Below are positions 1-6,514 of a DNA stretch of 11,437 nt, one piece after another; position 1 is the stretch's first letter, and every line of letters begins with the position of its first letter. This DNA comes from Desulfobacterales bacterium. GTDB taxonomy: Bacteria > Desulfobacterota > Desulfobacteria > Desulfobacterales > RPRI01. Position numbers and translations under genes: made by a program. The notes under the pieces are model-generated. The model made no database searches. It was not told where the DNA came from and saw only the letters and a list, made by a program, of their open reading frames with translations. The stretch spans positions 1 through 11,437 of the forward strand of contig JAUYEO010000336.1 in the NCBI GenBank assembly GCA_030689795.1, read 5' to 3'.

Positions 1-465
1 AACTGTTTTACTTTCATGAGGGAGGAACTTTTCAACAGGATAGGCATGCAGAGCGCTGTTCCTGAGCCGGATCCTTCAGGGACTTACGTCGGCTCTTCCT
101 ATACGTTTGCAACCCCGCGTGACTGGGCGCGTTTCGGCCTGCTCTATCTTCAGGACGGGGTATGGAACGGGGAGAGGATTCTACCCGAGGGATGGGTCGC
201 TTATACCACGACCCCGACATCAGGAGCCCCGATAGGTCAATACGGTGCTCTTTTCTGGCTCAACGCAGGACCCGTTTCGGATCCCGGAAAAAGAAGATGG
301 CCGTCTTCTCCTGCAGATGCATACTCCGCCGACGGTTACCAGGAGCAGAAGGTAATTGTGATTCCGTCGAGGAAACTGGTGCTGGTCAGATTCGGCGCTA
401 CCACGGTGCGAAAGGCCTGGAACACGGATGCGTTTATCGCCGACGTTCTGGCTGCATTGCCCTGA
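1..465 (+). CDS. Serine hydrolase (beta-lactamase / PBP-like fold), C-terminal fragment
   Basis: The reading frame is open from base 1 to a TGA at 463-465, so 154 C-terminal residues of a longer protein are visible; an in-frame ATG at 16 is probably internal. The text matches the end of class C beta-lactamase-related serine hydrolases (the 6-aminohexanoate-dimer hydrolase / esterase group): 'RIGMQSAVPEPDPSGTYVGS', 'ATPRDWARFGLLYLQDGVW', 'ILPEGWV', 'QYGALFWLN' and a closing 'DGYQEQKVIVIPSRKLVLVR'. The catalytic SxxK and YxN motifs normally lie upstream and are outside the window, so activity cannot be judged. Members hydrolyse amide or ester bonds, often in the periplasm; the substrate is unknown. 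The stop codon lies inside a repeat arm (461-505) also present near 5.9 kb, so the last residues may have been set by that insertion. The gene is convergent with pgi. Confidence 0.85.
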   Translation, partial: NCFTFMREELFNRIGMQSAVPEPDPSGTYVGSSYTFATPRDWARFGLLYLQDGVWNGERILPEGWVAYTTTPTSGAPIGQYGALFWLNAGPVSDPGKRRWPSSPADAYSADGYQEQKVIVIPSRKLVLVRFGATTVRKAWNTDAFIADVLAALP

Positions 466-505
466 CGCAGTAATCGGGCAAAAGGGGGCGTTATGCAAAG
501 GTCTC
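461..505 (-). repeat. 45-bp arm of the 142-bp fold-back element, inverted copy
   Basis: Bases 461-505 are the exact reverse complement of 5868-5912 (45 of 45). Similarity stops abruptly on both sides. The GAGACCTTTG terminus is at base 505, facing the pgi operon. No second terminus is found in 1-460, so this is one arm of the element, either truncated or recombined. It supplies the stop codon of the upstream hydrolase and lies just past the pgi stop. Confidence 0.85.
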
Positions 506-532
506 CCGATGATGCTGCTGACCTGGAGTGAT

Positions 533-2170
533 TTAAAGATTCTTGGAACCTGAGTATAGTGTTTCAAGATAGAACCCTGTGATAGGGTCGGCATCCTCGA
601 AAGAATACTCCGGGTTTTTGTTTTTATCCGCCATTTTACTTCTTATGCCTGATGCAAGTTTTTTCCCGAGTTCTACTCCGAACTGATCAAACGGGTTGAT
701 TCCCCAGATGAAGGCTTCATAAACCGTTTTTGCCTCGTAGAAAGAGAGAAGGCGGCCTATGTTTTCCGGAGACAGATCGTCCAGCAATATGGTGGATGAA
801 GGCCTGTTCCCGGGAAAATGCTTTGCTCCATCTGTGTCATCTTTTCCGGAGGCGAGAGCGGCAGGCTGGGCTATAAGGTTTGCCCAGAGCTCCTGGTGGT
901 TTGTAACCCCTTTTGATATGCTTTTATACTGACCGTAACACGGATTTAGAACTCCGATGAAATCGATAGGGAACGGTCTCCCCTGGTGTGCAAGCTGAAA
1001 AAACGAGTGCTGGGCATTGGCGCCGGGCTCGCCGAATATTATTGTTCCGGCAGGTACACCGAGAGCCTCCCCGTCATTTGTTACGGATTTCCCGTTACTT
1101 TCCATATTGAGTTGCTGTATGTGGGGAGCAAGCCTCGACAGTGGGGAGGCGTAAGGGATTATTGCCTGCGCCGGATAATGGAGAAAATTATTGTTCCACA
1201 CGGATATCAGAGATGCAACAAGGGGGAGGTTTTCACCGGGCGGCGCCTCTTTTGCGTGTATGTCCATCTCTTCGGCCCCTTTCAGAAATCTCTCGAAAAC
1301 ATCATATCCAAGGTAAAGGGCAAGCGGCACACCACCGACCGCGGAGGTGACGCTATATCTTCCGCCTATGAAATCAAACATATGAAAAGACGCGACAACC
1401 GGGTTTGAAGGATCATCTCCGGGGCTTCCCTTGCTTGTAACTGTTGCAAAGTGTTTTGCCGGATCAAGCCCTTTCTGCCTCATGAATTCGTAAGCCTGGT
1501 TTGTGTTTGCCGTTGTTTCGGAAGTAGTATAGCTTTTTGAAATAACAATCCAGATCGTGCTTTCAGGATCAATAGATGCCGCTATCTCTCCAAAATTGTG
1601 AATATCAACATTAGAAAGAAAATGTATTTGCATTTTCCTGATGGCAAGATGCTTTAATGCTGCTGCAGCAAATTCAGGACCAAGGTAAGAACCTCCGATT
1701 CCGATAACCACCATATGTTCAAAAGCTTTGCCTGTTGAACCCCTGATTTCACCGCTATGAATTTTGGATGTAAATTCTTTTATCTTTTTTCTTACCGAAA
1801 ACATTTCGGGCATGATGTCTTTGCCATTTACAAATACAGGATCGGTGGAAAAAGATCTTGATGCGGTGTGAAGCGCAGCGCGGTTTTCAGTGTTGTTGAC
1901 AGTTTCTCCGCAGGTCATGGATTTAAACTGTTTTTTTATCCATCTTTTTTCAGCAAGTTCAAACAGAAGTTTCATGGTTCCGGCATTCACCCTCTGACGG
2001 GAATAATCATAGAAAATACCGGCTCCTTTCAGAGAAAAATTTTCCATGCGACCCTTTTCACTGACAAGGTATTTAAGGTGATTTTCCCTGCGGTTAATGA
2101 TACCAGCATGTTTTTTCAGCTTTTTCCATTCGGGAATATCAATTATGGAATATGACGGTTTCGAGTTCAT
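533..2170 (-). CDS. pgi: Glucose-6-phosphate isomerase
   Basis: This 545-aa protein interconverts glucose 6-phosphate and fructose 6-phosphate in the cytoplasm (glycolysis and gluconeogenesis). Both family signatures are present: 'DFIGGRYSVTSAVGG' (about 266-280) and 'FIWGINPFDQFGVELGKK' (about 487-504). Further landmarks are the sugar-phosphate pocket 'SKSYTTSET' (211-219), the catalytic Glu in 'MESNGK' (Glu357), His388 in 'QHSFFQLAHQG', and the active-site Lys near 503. The length fits the long bacterial/eukaryotic form (about 550 aa). The ATG at 2168-2170 overlaps the TGA of the upstream lipoprotein gene in an ATGA arrangement, which indicates translational coupling and makes pgi the last gene of the mla operon. 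No clear terminator follows; the repeat arm at 461-505 begins 27 bases beyond the stop. Confidence 0.97.
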   Translation of the reverse strand: MNSKPSYSIIDIPEWKKLKKHAGIINRRENHLKYLVSEKGRMENFSLKGAGIFYDYSRQRVNAGTMKLLFELAEKRWIKKQFKSMTCGETVNNTENRAALHTASRSFSTDPVFVNGKDIMPEMFSVRKKIKEFTSKIHSGEIRGSTGKAFEHMVVIGIGGSYLGPEFAAAALKHLAIRKMQIHFLSNVDIHNFGEIAASIDPESTIWIVISKSYTTSETTANTNQAYEFMRQKGLDPAKHFATVTSKGSPGDDPSNPVVASFHMFDFIGGRYSVTSAVGGVPLALYLGYDVFERFLKGAEEMDIHAKEAPPGENLPLVASLISVWNNNFLHYPAQAIIPYASPLSRLAPHIQQLNMESNGKSVTNDGEALGVPAGTIIFGEPGANAQHSFFQLAHQGRPFPIDFIGVLNPCYGQYKSISKGVTNHQELWANLIAQPAALASGKDDTDGAKHFPGNRPSSTILLDDLSPENIGRLLSFYEAKTVYEAFIWGINPFDQFGVELGKKLASGIRSKMADKNKNPEYSFEDADPITGFYLETLYSGSKNL

Positions 2171-2814
2171 ATTTTTCCTTGAAGGGTTTTATATATATCC
2201 GTTATAATTTGTGCGGATAATTCGGACATCGCCTTGCTCATTGCTTCCGCGACAGCTTTCGGATTTTTCCGGGCGCATGGTTTTCTTGCGCTGTATTTTT
2301 TCTGGAAAAGTATTCTTTTATTTATATCGGGTTCATTTTCCACCATTAATACTATATCAAGGGAAAGAACGGCTTCCCATGCCTTTCCCCTGTCATCCTC
2401 ATAAAATTCGTCAACAGTGCCCGAAACCGAATGTGTTGCCGCATATCCCGTGTCGTGGCTGAATACGCCCTTGAAGGAGGCGGACTGTTTGATATCCCTG
2501 TACAAAAAATAAGCAATAAGTTGAGCCGGGTTTGTCTCCCACCTGTGATAATTGTATTCATCAGTCTGGAAATCACTTTTCCTGTAACTTATTTTTTCTG
2601 AATTGTATAAAGGAGATGCGTAAAAGCGCTCGATCTTTATTATAAAGGGCAGGGCGTTCAAACCGGTTAATTTCGGGGAATCATATTCGAGGGTATAATA
2701 ATCCGTTTTTGATGAGGAGCTTCCGAACATGGCGCATCCGCTTACCGGTAAGAGAACGCAGACGAAAAGAAAGGCAAAAGAAAAATTTAAAAATGATTTT
2801 CCGGATATTTTCAT
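2167..2814 (-). CDS. ABC transport auxiliary lipoprotein (PqiC/ABC_trans_aux-like)
   Basis: This 215-aa protein has a lipoprotein signal: basic start, hydrophobic core at about 8-22, and lipobox 'VSGC' with Cys27 as the lipidation site. The mature part, with 'TDYYTLEYDSP', 'RFYASPLYNSEKISYR', 'YHRWETNPAQLIAYFL' and 'VSGTVDEFYEDDRGKAWEAV', follows the ABC-type transport auxiliary lipoprotein family (PqiC relatives), which partners MCE-protein ABC transporters, probably from the outer membrane. It would take the envelope-side role that MlaA/MlaC play in E. coli; no mlaC or mlaA is visible here. GGAG lies 5 bases before the ATG. It starts 31 bases after mlaD ends, and its TGA overlaps the pgi start. 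The family call is from recalled sequence pattern and gene position. Confidence 0.85.
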   Translation of the reverse strand: MKISGKSFLNFSFAFLFVCVLLPVSGCAMFGSSSSKTDYYTLEYDSPKLTGLNALPFIIKIERFYASPLYNSEKISYRKSDFQTDEYNYHRWETNPAQLIAYFLYRDIKQSASFKGVFSHDTGYAATHSVSGTVDEFYEDDRGKAWEAVLSLDIVLMVENEPDINKRILFQKKYSARKPCARKNPKAVAEAMSKAMSELSAQIITDIYKTLQGKI

Positions 2815-2845
2815 AACAACTCCAATTGTTACAAGATTAATTCGA

Positions 2846-3820
2846 TTATTCCTCCGTATCTTTTTCAGGCGGAGGCGTTCCGAAAAGAAGCATGGCCGGC
2901 TGATCTGAAATAATATCTATTGAACGGTTCAGGCTTTCGCTGGTTTTTTCTATGCTCTGCATCGTAGCGGATATCTGGCGTTGCATGGATGAAATATTGT
3001 AATCGGTCTTTTGTACAAGAACGGCGCCTTCCCGTATAAGTGTTCCGGCATCATTTACCGCGCTTTTGAAATTCCTTATTGCACCGGCAATTTCATCCCT
3101 GTTATCAGTCACTACATTATCCAGTTTTGTTATGGTGTCATTCAGGTTTGAAACTGTTTTGTCCGTATTTTCTGTAAATAGCTTGAATGTATCACCCGCT
3201 CTGTCAATAGATTCCATTGCCCGGTCCCATTTCTCCAGAGACGATTTTATGTCCGAAAAGAGTTGCCTTATCTTTGCCTCGGCAATGGCAGCGTTTAGTT
3301 TATCGAGAGTCTTTTTAAATTTAAATGACATTCCTTCAAGGTCCATACTTTGTAATTGTTTTACCACGTCATTTATGTTGTCTATGAAGTTCCTTATTTG
3401 AGAAGGTTTTGTATCGATAACCGTATGTCTGGGCGGAAAGTTCAGTGACGGGGAAAGATCCGGTTCACCTTTTCTCTTCCTGTCCAGTTCAATAAACATT
3501 ATGCCTGTTATTCCGACTGATTTTAACTGGGCAACGATATTTTTATCCGGTTTCATATCGGATTCTATTTTTAATATTATCTCTATAAGCTTTGCATCCG
3601 GGGCCACAAGTATATCGGCAACTCTTCCGATTGTAACTCCCCTGTATTTTACAGGCGAGTCTTTTGCCAATCCCTGTACCGAATCGTCGAAATAGGCTGA
3701 ATAGAGCTGCCCCTTTTCAAAATAATGAGAAGTCCCGAGCCATATTATTGCGATAAATGCAACGGCCAATCCTGTTATGACGAAGAGTCCGACGGCAAAT
3801 TTTGTTTTTATTGAAGCCAT
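2846..3820 (-). CDS. mlaD: MCE-family substrate-binding protein, MlaD-like
   Basis: This 324-aa protein has one N-terminal membrane helix (about 8-28) and then an MCE domain at about 38-118, with the typical 'VQGLAKDSPVKYRGVTIGRV' and 'QLKSVGITGIMFIELDR' stretches. A long, polar, probably helical or coiled-coil tail follows (about 140-305), rich in Asn, Lys and Asp. MlaD-type proteins form a hexameric ring under the MlaE permease that passes phospholipid through its pore. The tail is much longer than in E. coli MlaD (183 aa) and may form a periplasm-spanning helical tube, as in longer MCE proteins (inference). The ATG overlaps the end of mlaF by 13 bases, and GGGA precedes it. Confidence 0.93.
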   Translation of the reverse strand: MASIKTKFAVGLFVITGLAVAFIAIIWLGTSHYFEKGQLYSAYFDDSVQGLAKDSPVKYRGVTIGRVADILVAPDAKLIEIILKIESDMKPDKNIVAQLKSVGITGIMFIELDRKRKGEPDLSPSLNFPPRHTVIDTKPSQIRNFIDNINDVVKQLQSMDLEGMSFKFKKTLDKLNAAIAEAKIRQLFSDIKSSLEKWDRAMESIDRAGDTFKLFTENTDKTVSNLNDTITKLDNVVTDNRDEIAGAIRNFKSAVNDAGTLIREGAVLVQKTDYNISSMQRQISATMQSIEKTSESLNRSIDIISDQPAMLLFGTPPPEKDTEE

Positions 3821-4581
3821 TTTTTTCCCATCTTTGCATTCCTGTCAAAAAATTGCCTTACCGACGGATCAGGATTGTGTTCCTTTATGTGTCTGGGATC
3901 TCCTTCGGCAATTATGCTTTTGGTCTTTTTATCAAGCATAATAATCCGCCCGGCAACGGAAAATATTGTATCAAGGTCATGAGTGACAATCACTATCGTT
4001 GTGCCTATACTTTTGTTTATTTGCAGGATAAGATCATCAATTTCAGACGATATAACCGGATCGAGGCCCGCAGTCGGCTCATCAAGAAACAATATTTTCG
4101 GGTTTAAAACAAGCGCACGTGCTAGCCCCGCCCTCTTTTTCATTCCTCCGCTGAGCTGAGAAGGAAAATAATCTTCAAAACCCACAAGATCAACTGTTCG
4201 GAGCTTCAGATGCACAAGCATATCCACAGAGCTTTTGGGCAATAAAGAATACTCGCCGACCGGAAGAGCGATATTTTCCGCAACAGTCATGGAACCTAAA
4301 AGGGCGCTGCTTTGAAACAGAATTCCGATTTTCTTTAAGATATCATGGAGTGTCCTGTCATCGCATGACGTAATATCAATACCTTCTATACGGACGCTTC
4401 CCGATGAGGGCGCTAAAAGACCTGTCATGTGTTTTAACAGGGTGCTTTTTCCGCACCCGCTACCACCGAGGACAACAAGAATTTCGCCTTCAAACACATC
4501 GAAGCTGATATTGTCAAGAATTACTTCATCGCCATATCGGGCGGTAAGATTTCTGACCTGTATAACGGATTCTTTCTCCAT
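3808..4581 (-). CDS. mlaF: ABC transporter ATP-binding protein, MlaF-like
   Basis: This 257-aa ABC ATPase energises the MlaE permease at the cytoplasmic face. Visible parts are Walker A 'GGSGCGKST' (39-47), Q-loop Gln90, signature 'LSGGMKKRAGLARAL' (143-157), Walker B plus catalytic Glu 'ILFLDEPTAGLDP' (163-175) and H-loop His201. The 'GGMKKR' form of the signature and 'TAGLDPVISSEID' are typical of the MlaF/Ttg2A branch rather than amino-acid importers. It lies between mlaE (88 bases upstream, with a strong hairpin in the gap) and mlaD (13-base overlap). The ribosome-binding site is weak (GAG close to the ATG). Confidence 0.94.
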   Translation of the reverse strand: MEKESVIQVRNLTARYGDEVILDNISFDVFEGEILVVLGGSGCGKSTLLKHMTGLLAPSSGSVRIEGIDITSCDDRTLHDILKKIGILFQSSALLGSMTVAENIALPVGEYSLLPKSSVDMLVHLKLRTVDLVGFEDYFPSQLSGGMKKRAGLARALVLNPKILFLDEPTAGLDPVISSEIDDLILQINKSIGTTIVIVTHDLDTIFSVAGRIIMLDKKTKSIIAEGDPRHIKEHNPDPSVRQFFDRNAKMGKKWLQ

Positions 4582-4596
4582 AATCTCTGTCTCTTG

Positions 4597-4647
4597 GGAG
4601 CCGTTACAAAATAACTAGTGCATTTCAGACTATTTTGTTACGGCTCC
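4597..4647. repeat. 51-bp hairpin between mlaE and mlaF
   Basis: The arms at 4597-4613 (GGAGCCGTTACAAAATA) and 4631-4647 are reverse complements with one mismatch in 17, around a 17-base loop. On the mlaEF transcript the structure follows the mlaE stop by 22 bases and ends 15 bases before the mlaF ATG. No U-run follows on that strand, so it is not a standard terminator. A short GCCGT at 4652-4656, outside the hairpin, can alternatively pair with ACGGC at 4640-4644 inside one arm. It could be an RNA stability or attenuation element, or a small dispersed repeat. Confidence 0.8.
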
Positions 4648-4669
4648 TTATGCCGTTTTTTACATCGGC

Positions 4670-5815
4670 TTATCTCAGGAAACTTCGTCCTACTGCAAAC
4701 ATTGAATCAAAAAGAATGATAAGAAAAATGCCGCTCACAACAGCCGATGTTGCGGCATTCCCGACCGCATCAGCGCCGCCTCTTGTCTGAAATCCCCTCA
4801 GGCAGCCAACCCATGAAATTATTACGGCAAAGACGGCGCTTTTGGACATGCCCCAAACCACTTCAAAAAGAGTAAGCACTTTAATTGTCTGGGTTATATA
4901 TGAACTCATGGTAAGGTCAAGAATAAGCACTCCTACTACAAGTCCCCCGGCTATTGCAAAAATATCTGAAAAAAGAGTCAAAAGCGGCACCACAATAATG
5001 GATGCCAGTATTCTTGGGACTGCCAGAAAAAGAGTGGGGTTGAAGCCCATTACAAAAAGGGCGTCTATCTCTTCCGATATTTTCATTGTTCCGATTTCAG
5101 CAGCGAATGCGGAGCCGGATCTTCCGGCAACAACTATTGCGGTCATTATCGGGCCAAGTTCCGAGACCATCGCAATCGATACAAGGGAGGCAACATATAA
5201 ATTCGCTCCGAACTGTTCAAGCTGGAGAGAAGACATGAAAGCAATGACAAGGCCGAGAAGAAAACTTATAAGGGCTACTATGGGCACGGCATTGACACCG
5301 GTTTTTTCCATGCACAGGATGGTGTCATTAATGCGAAGCAGCTTCGGGTTACGGCACACCCGATAAAACGACAGCAAAGTCGAACCTATAAATGAGACGA
5401 GAATTTTAAAGTTGGAAGCGTTTTTTATTACGTTTTCCCCGAACTGCTCTATGATTCGGCGGGGTCTTTTCCGTTTAACGGTTTCGGCAGGTTTGTATAA
5501 ATCCGGGTCCGTCAGAGAGAGAATGTTTTTTGCCGTCTCATTTTTATCTGTAATTCTGAATTCACCGTTTCTGTTCTTTACGGCGTTTTTCAATTCAATA
5601 AAAACGAGCAGGCCGAAATCGTCAAAGTATGAAACATCATCAATGTCGGCTGTCAGAGAAGTAAAGGATAATGAATTCACTTCACGAATCAGCAGCTCAA
5701 TTATTTCAGGTGAAGAACCGGCATCCAGTTTCCCGTGAAAATGAACCGTATAAGCGCCATTCTCATTTTCGGAAAGATTGTAATATTCGGATTTAATCTG
5801 ATCCGGTTTTTTCAT
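4670..5815 (-). CDS. mlaE: STAS-domain-fused MlaE-type permease
   Basis: This 381-aa protein joins two parts. Residues about 8-105 form a STAS domain ('YTVHFHGKLDAGSSPEIIEL', 'ADIDDVSYFDDFGLLVFIEL'), the role of separate MlaB in E. coli. Residues about 125-381 are the MlaE/YrbE permease, with several membrane helices and the conserved segment 'SELGPIMTAIVVAGRSGSAF' followed by 'AAEIGTMKISEEIDAL'. It forms the membrane dimer of the lipid-transport ABC complex with MlaF and MlaD. The start is taken as the ATG at 5813-5815, since AGGG sits 7 bases upstream; a TTG two codons earlier (5819-5821) would leave almost no spacing. It is the first gene of the operon. A 142-bp fold-back element begins 52 bases upstream and so may carry or displace the promoter. 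Confidence 0.94.
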   Translation of the reverse strand: MKKPDQIKSEYYNLSENENGAYTVHFHGKLDAGSSPEIIELLIREVNSLSFTSLTADIDDVSYFDDFGLLVFIELKNAVKNRNGEFRITDKNETAKNILSLTDPDLYKPAETVKRKRPRRIIEQFGENVIKNASNFKILVSFIGSTLLSFYRVCRNPKLLRINDTILCMEKTGVNAVPIVALISFLLGLVIAFMSSLQLEQFGANLYVASLVSIAMVSELGPIMTAIVVAGRSGSAFAAEIGTMKISEEIDALFVMGFNPTLFLAVPRILASIIVVPLLTLFSDIFAIAGGLVVGVLILDLTMSSYITQTIKVLTLFEVVWGMSKSAVFAVIISWVGCLRGFQTRGGADAVGNAATSAVVSGIFLIILFDSMFAVGRSFLR

Positions 5816-5862
5816 TATCAAACCCTACAGTTTTGTAAGAGGTCGCATAAAACCCGGTTTAT

Positions 5863-6014
5863 ATCTCGAGACCTTTGCATAACGCCCCCTTTTGCCCGAT
5901 TACTGCGTCAGGCTCAAATTTCAATCCTCGAAATACTCAATGTATTCCTGCGGTTGAAATTATCGCCTTCCTTGTACTTGGCCAAAATTGGACGTTCTTC
6001 AAAGGTCTCATCTC
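5863..6014. mobile_element. 142-bp MITE-like fold-back element with 5-bp target duplication
   Basis: The element spans 5868-6009. Its two ends are inverted: the outer 10 bp are perfect (GAGACCTTTG at 5868-5877, CAAAGGTCTC at 6000-6009), and the first 36 bases of each end match at 28 positions. The match continues weakly to the centre, so the whole element is an imperfect palindrome. It is flanked by the direct repeat ATCTC (5863-5867 and 6010-6014), a target-site duplication. It has no coding capacity and so is non-autonomous. Its first 45 bases recur inverted at 461-505. It lies in the leader region of the mla operon. The parent insertion-sequence family is not identified. Confidence 0.85.
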
Positions 6015-6031
6015 AATTGAGCGATTCTATA

Positions 6032-6262
6032 TCAGATTCTTCTAGTGCTTGATATTCCTTCAGACAAGATAGCCTGTATTCTGCCGAGTGTAACGCAGGT
6101 ATCCGCACATCCCGGAAAATCAAATCTTCCTTCGCATTCCCTGCAGGGACTCTTGATAAGATATCCTATTTCAAAGTCAAACCTGTAGCCGATTGCATCT
6201 AACTTGGGGATGTATTCCAAACGTTCCGGTCCTGTTTTTCGGGCGTTTAATAATAATGTCAT
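6032..6262 (-). CDS. Small four-cysteine protein, function unknown
   Basis: This 76-aa protein was not matched to a named family. Residues 40-56 hold Cys-x2-Cys-x8-Cys-x3-Cys (Cys40, 43, 52, 56; 'SPCRECEGRFDFPGCADTC'), which suggests a small metal site or zinc-ribbon-like knuckle. Before it is a mixed stretch 'KLDAIGYRFDFEIGYLIK', and after it a helix-like 'VTLGRIQAILSEGI'. The composition is protein-like and it is the only good frame here. It has no Shine-Dalgarno sequence; a promoter-like pair (6278-6306) lies so close that the mRNA leader would be about 9 bases. It sits between two fold-back elements. Being real is likely; the function is open. Confidence 0.6.
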   Translation of the reverse strand: MTLLLNARKTGPERLEYIPKLDAIGYRFDFEIGYLIKSPCRECEGRFDFPGCADTCVTLGRIQAILSEGISSTRRI

Positions 6263-6277
6263 TGTTTTTATATAAAT

Positions 6278-6306
6278 ATCATAATCTTCAATCTATCACA
6301 AGACAA
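6278..6306 (-). promoter_or_regulatory. Putative sigma70-type promoter of the four-cysteine gene
   Basis: On the minus strand, TTGTCT (6301-6306, 4 of 6 to the -35 consensus) and TATGAT (6278-6283, 5 of 6 to the -10 consensus) are separated by exactly 17 bases. The predicted transcript start is near 6271, only about 9 bases before the ATG at 6262, so a near-leaderless mRNA would result, in line with the missing ribosome-binding site. The -35 box is 4 bases from the end of the repeat at 6311. Confidence 0.4.
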
Positions 6307-6310
6307 ACCT

Positions 6311-6488
6311 GACGGCTTTGTAAAAAGTCATTCTGCTGTGTTGCGCTTCATCCCCGCCCTGTTGAATTCCCGCTGCGCGGGACGGCAGGGCCGATTCAAC
6401 AAGGTGAATCATTGCAGCGTACTTATAATGTACGCTTCATTCCTCAAGATTCGCGCGCCTTGCATAATGAGCTTTTTACTTTGCCGTC
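6311..6488. mobile_element. 178-bp fold-back element, GAYGG/GTAAAAAG end family, copy A
   Basis: The ends are GACGGCTTTGTAAAAAGTC (6311-6329) and, on the other strand, GACGGCAAAGTAAAAAGCT (6488-6470). The same end motif bounds the element at 8803-8979. Inside are stacked inverted repeats: TGTTGAAT/ATTCAACA (about 6360-6402) enclosing the hairpin CCCGC-TGC-GCGGG (6368-6380), and AGCGTAC (6416-6422) with GTACGCT (6430-6436). No flanking target duplication is seen, so it is either old or rearranged. It fills the gap between the acyl-CoA synthetase stop and the promoter of the small gene, and its hairpins might also end transcription of the former. Confidence 0.7.
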
Positions 6489-6514
6489 CGAATGCTGACT
6501 TCAAACGAACTTGT

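Noticed and set aside
986..1408. 140-residue plus-strand frame inside pgi
   Set aside because: It is the antisense shadow of a clearly conserved pgi reading frame.
5816..5821. TTG start for mlaE two codons before the ATG
   Set aside because: The AGGG site would be only one base away; the ATG at 5815 has normal spacing.
461..5912. Composite transposon carrying the mla-pgi operon
   Set aside because: The left repeat is a single arm, both termini face inward, no transposase is present, and the operon is core housekeeping; only the inverted-repeat relationship is claimed.
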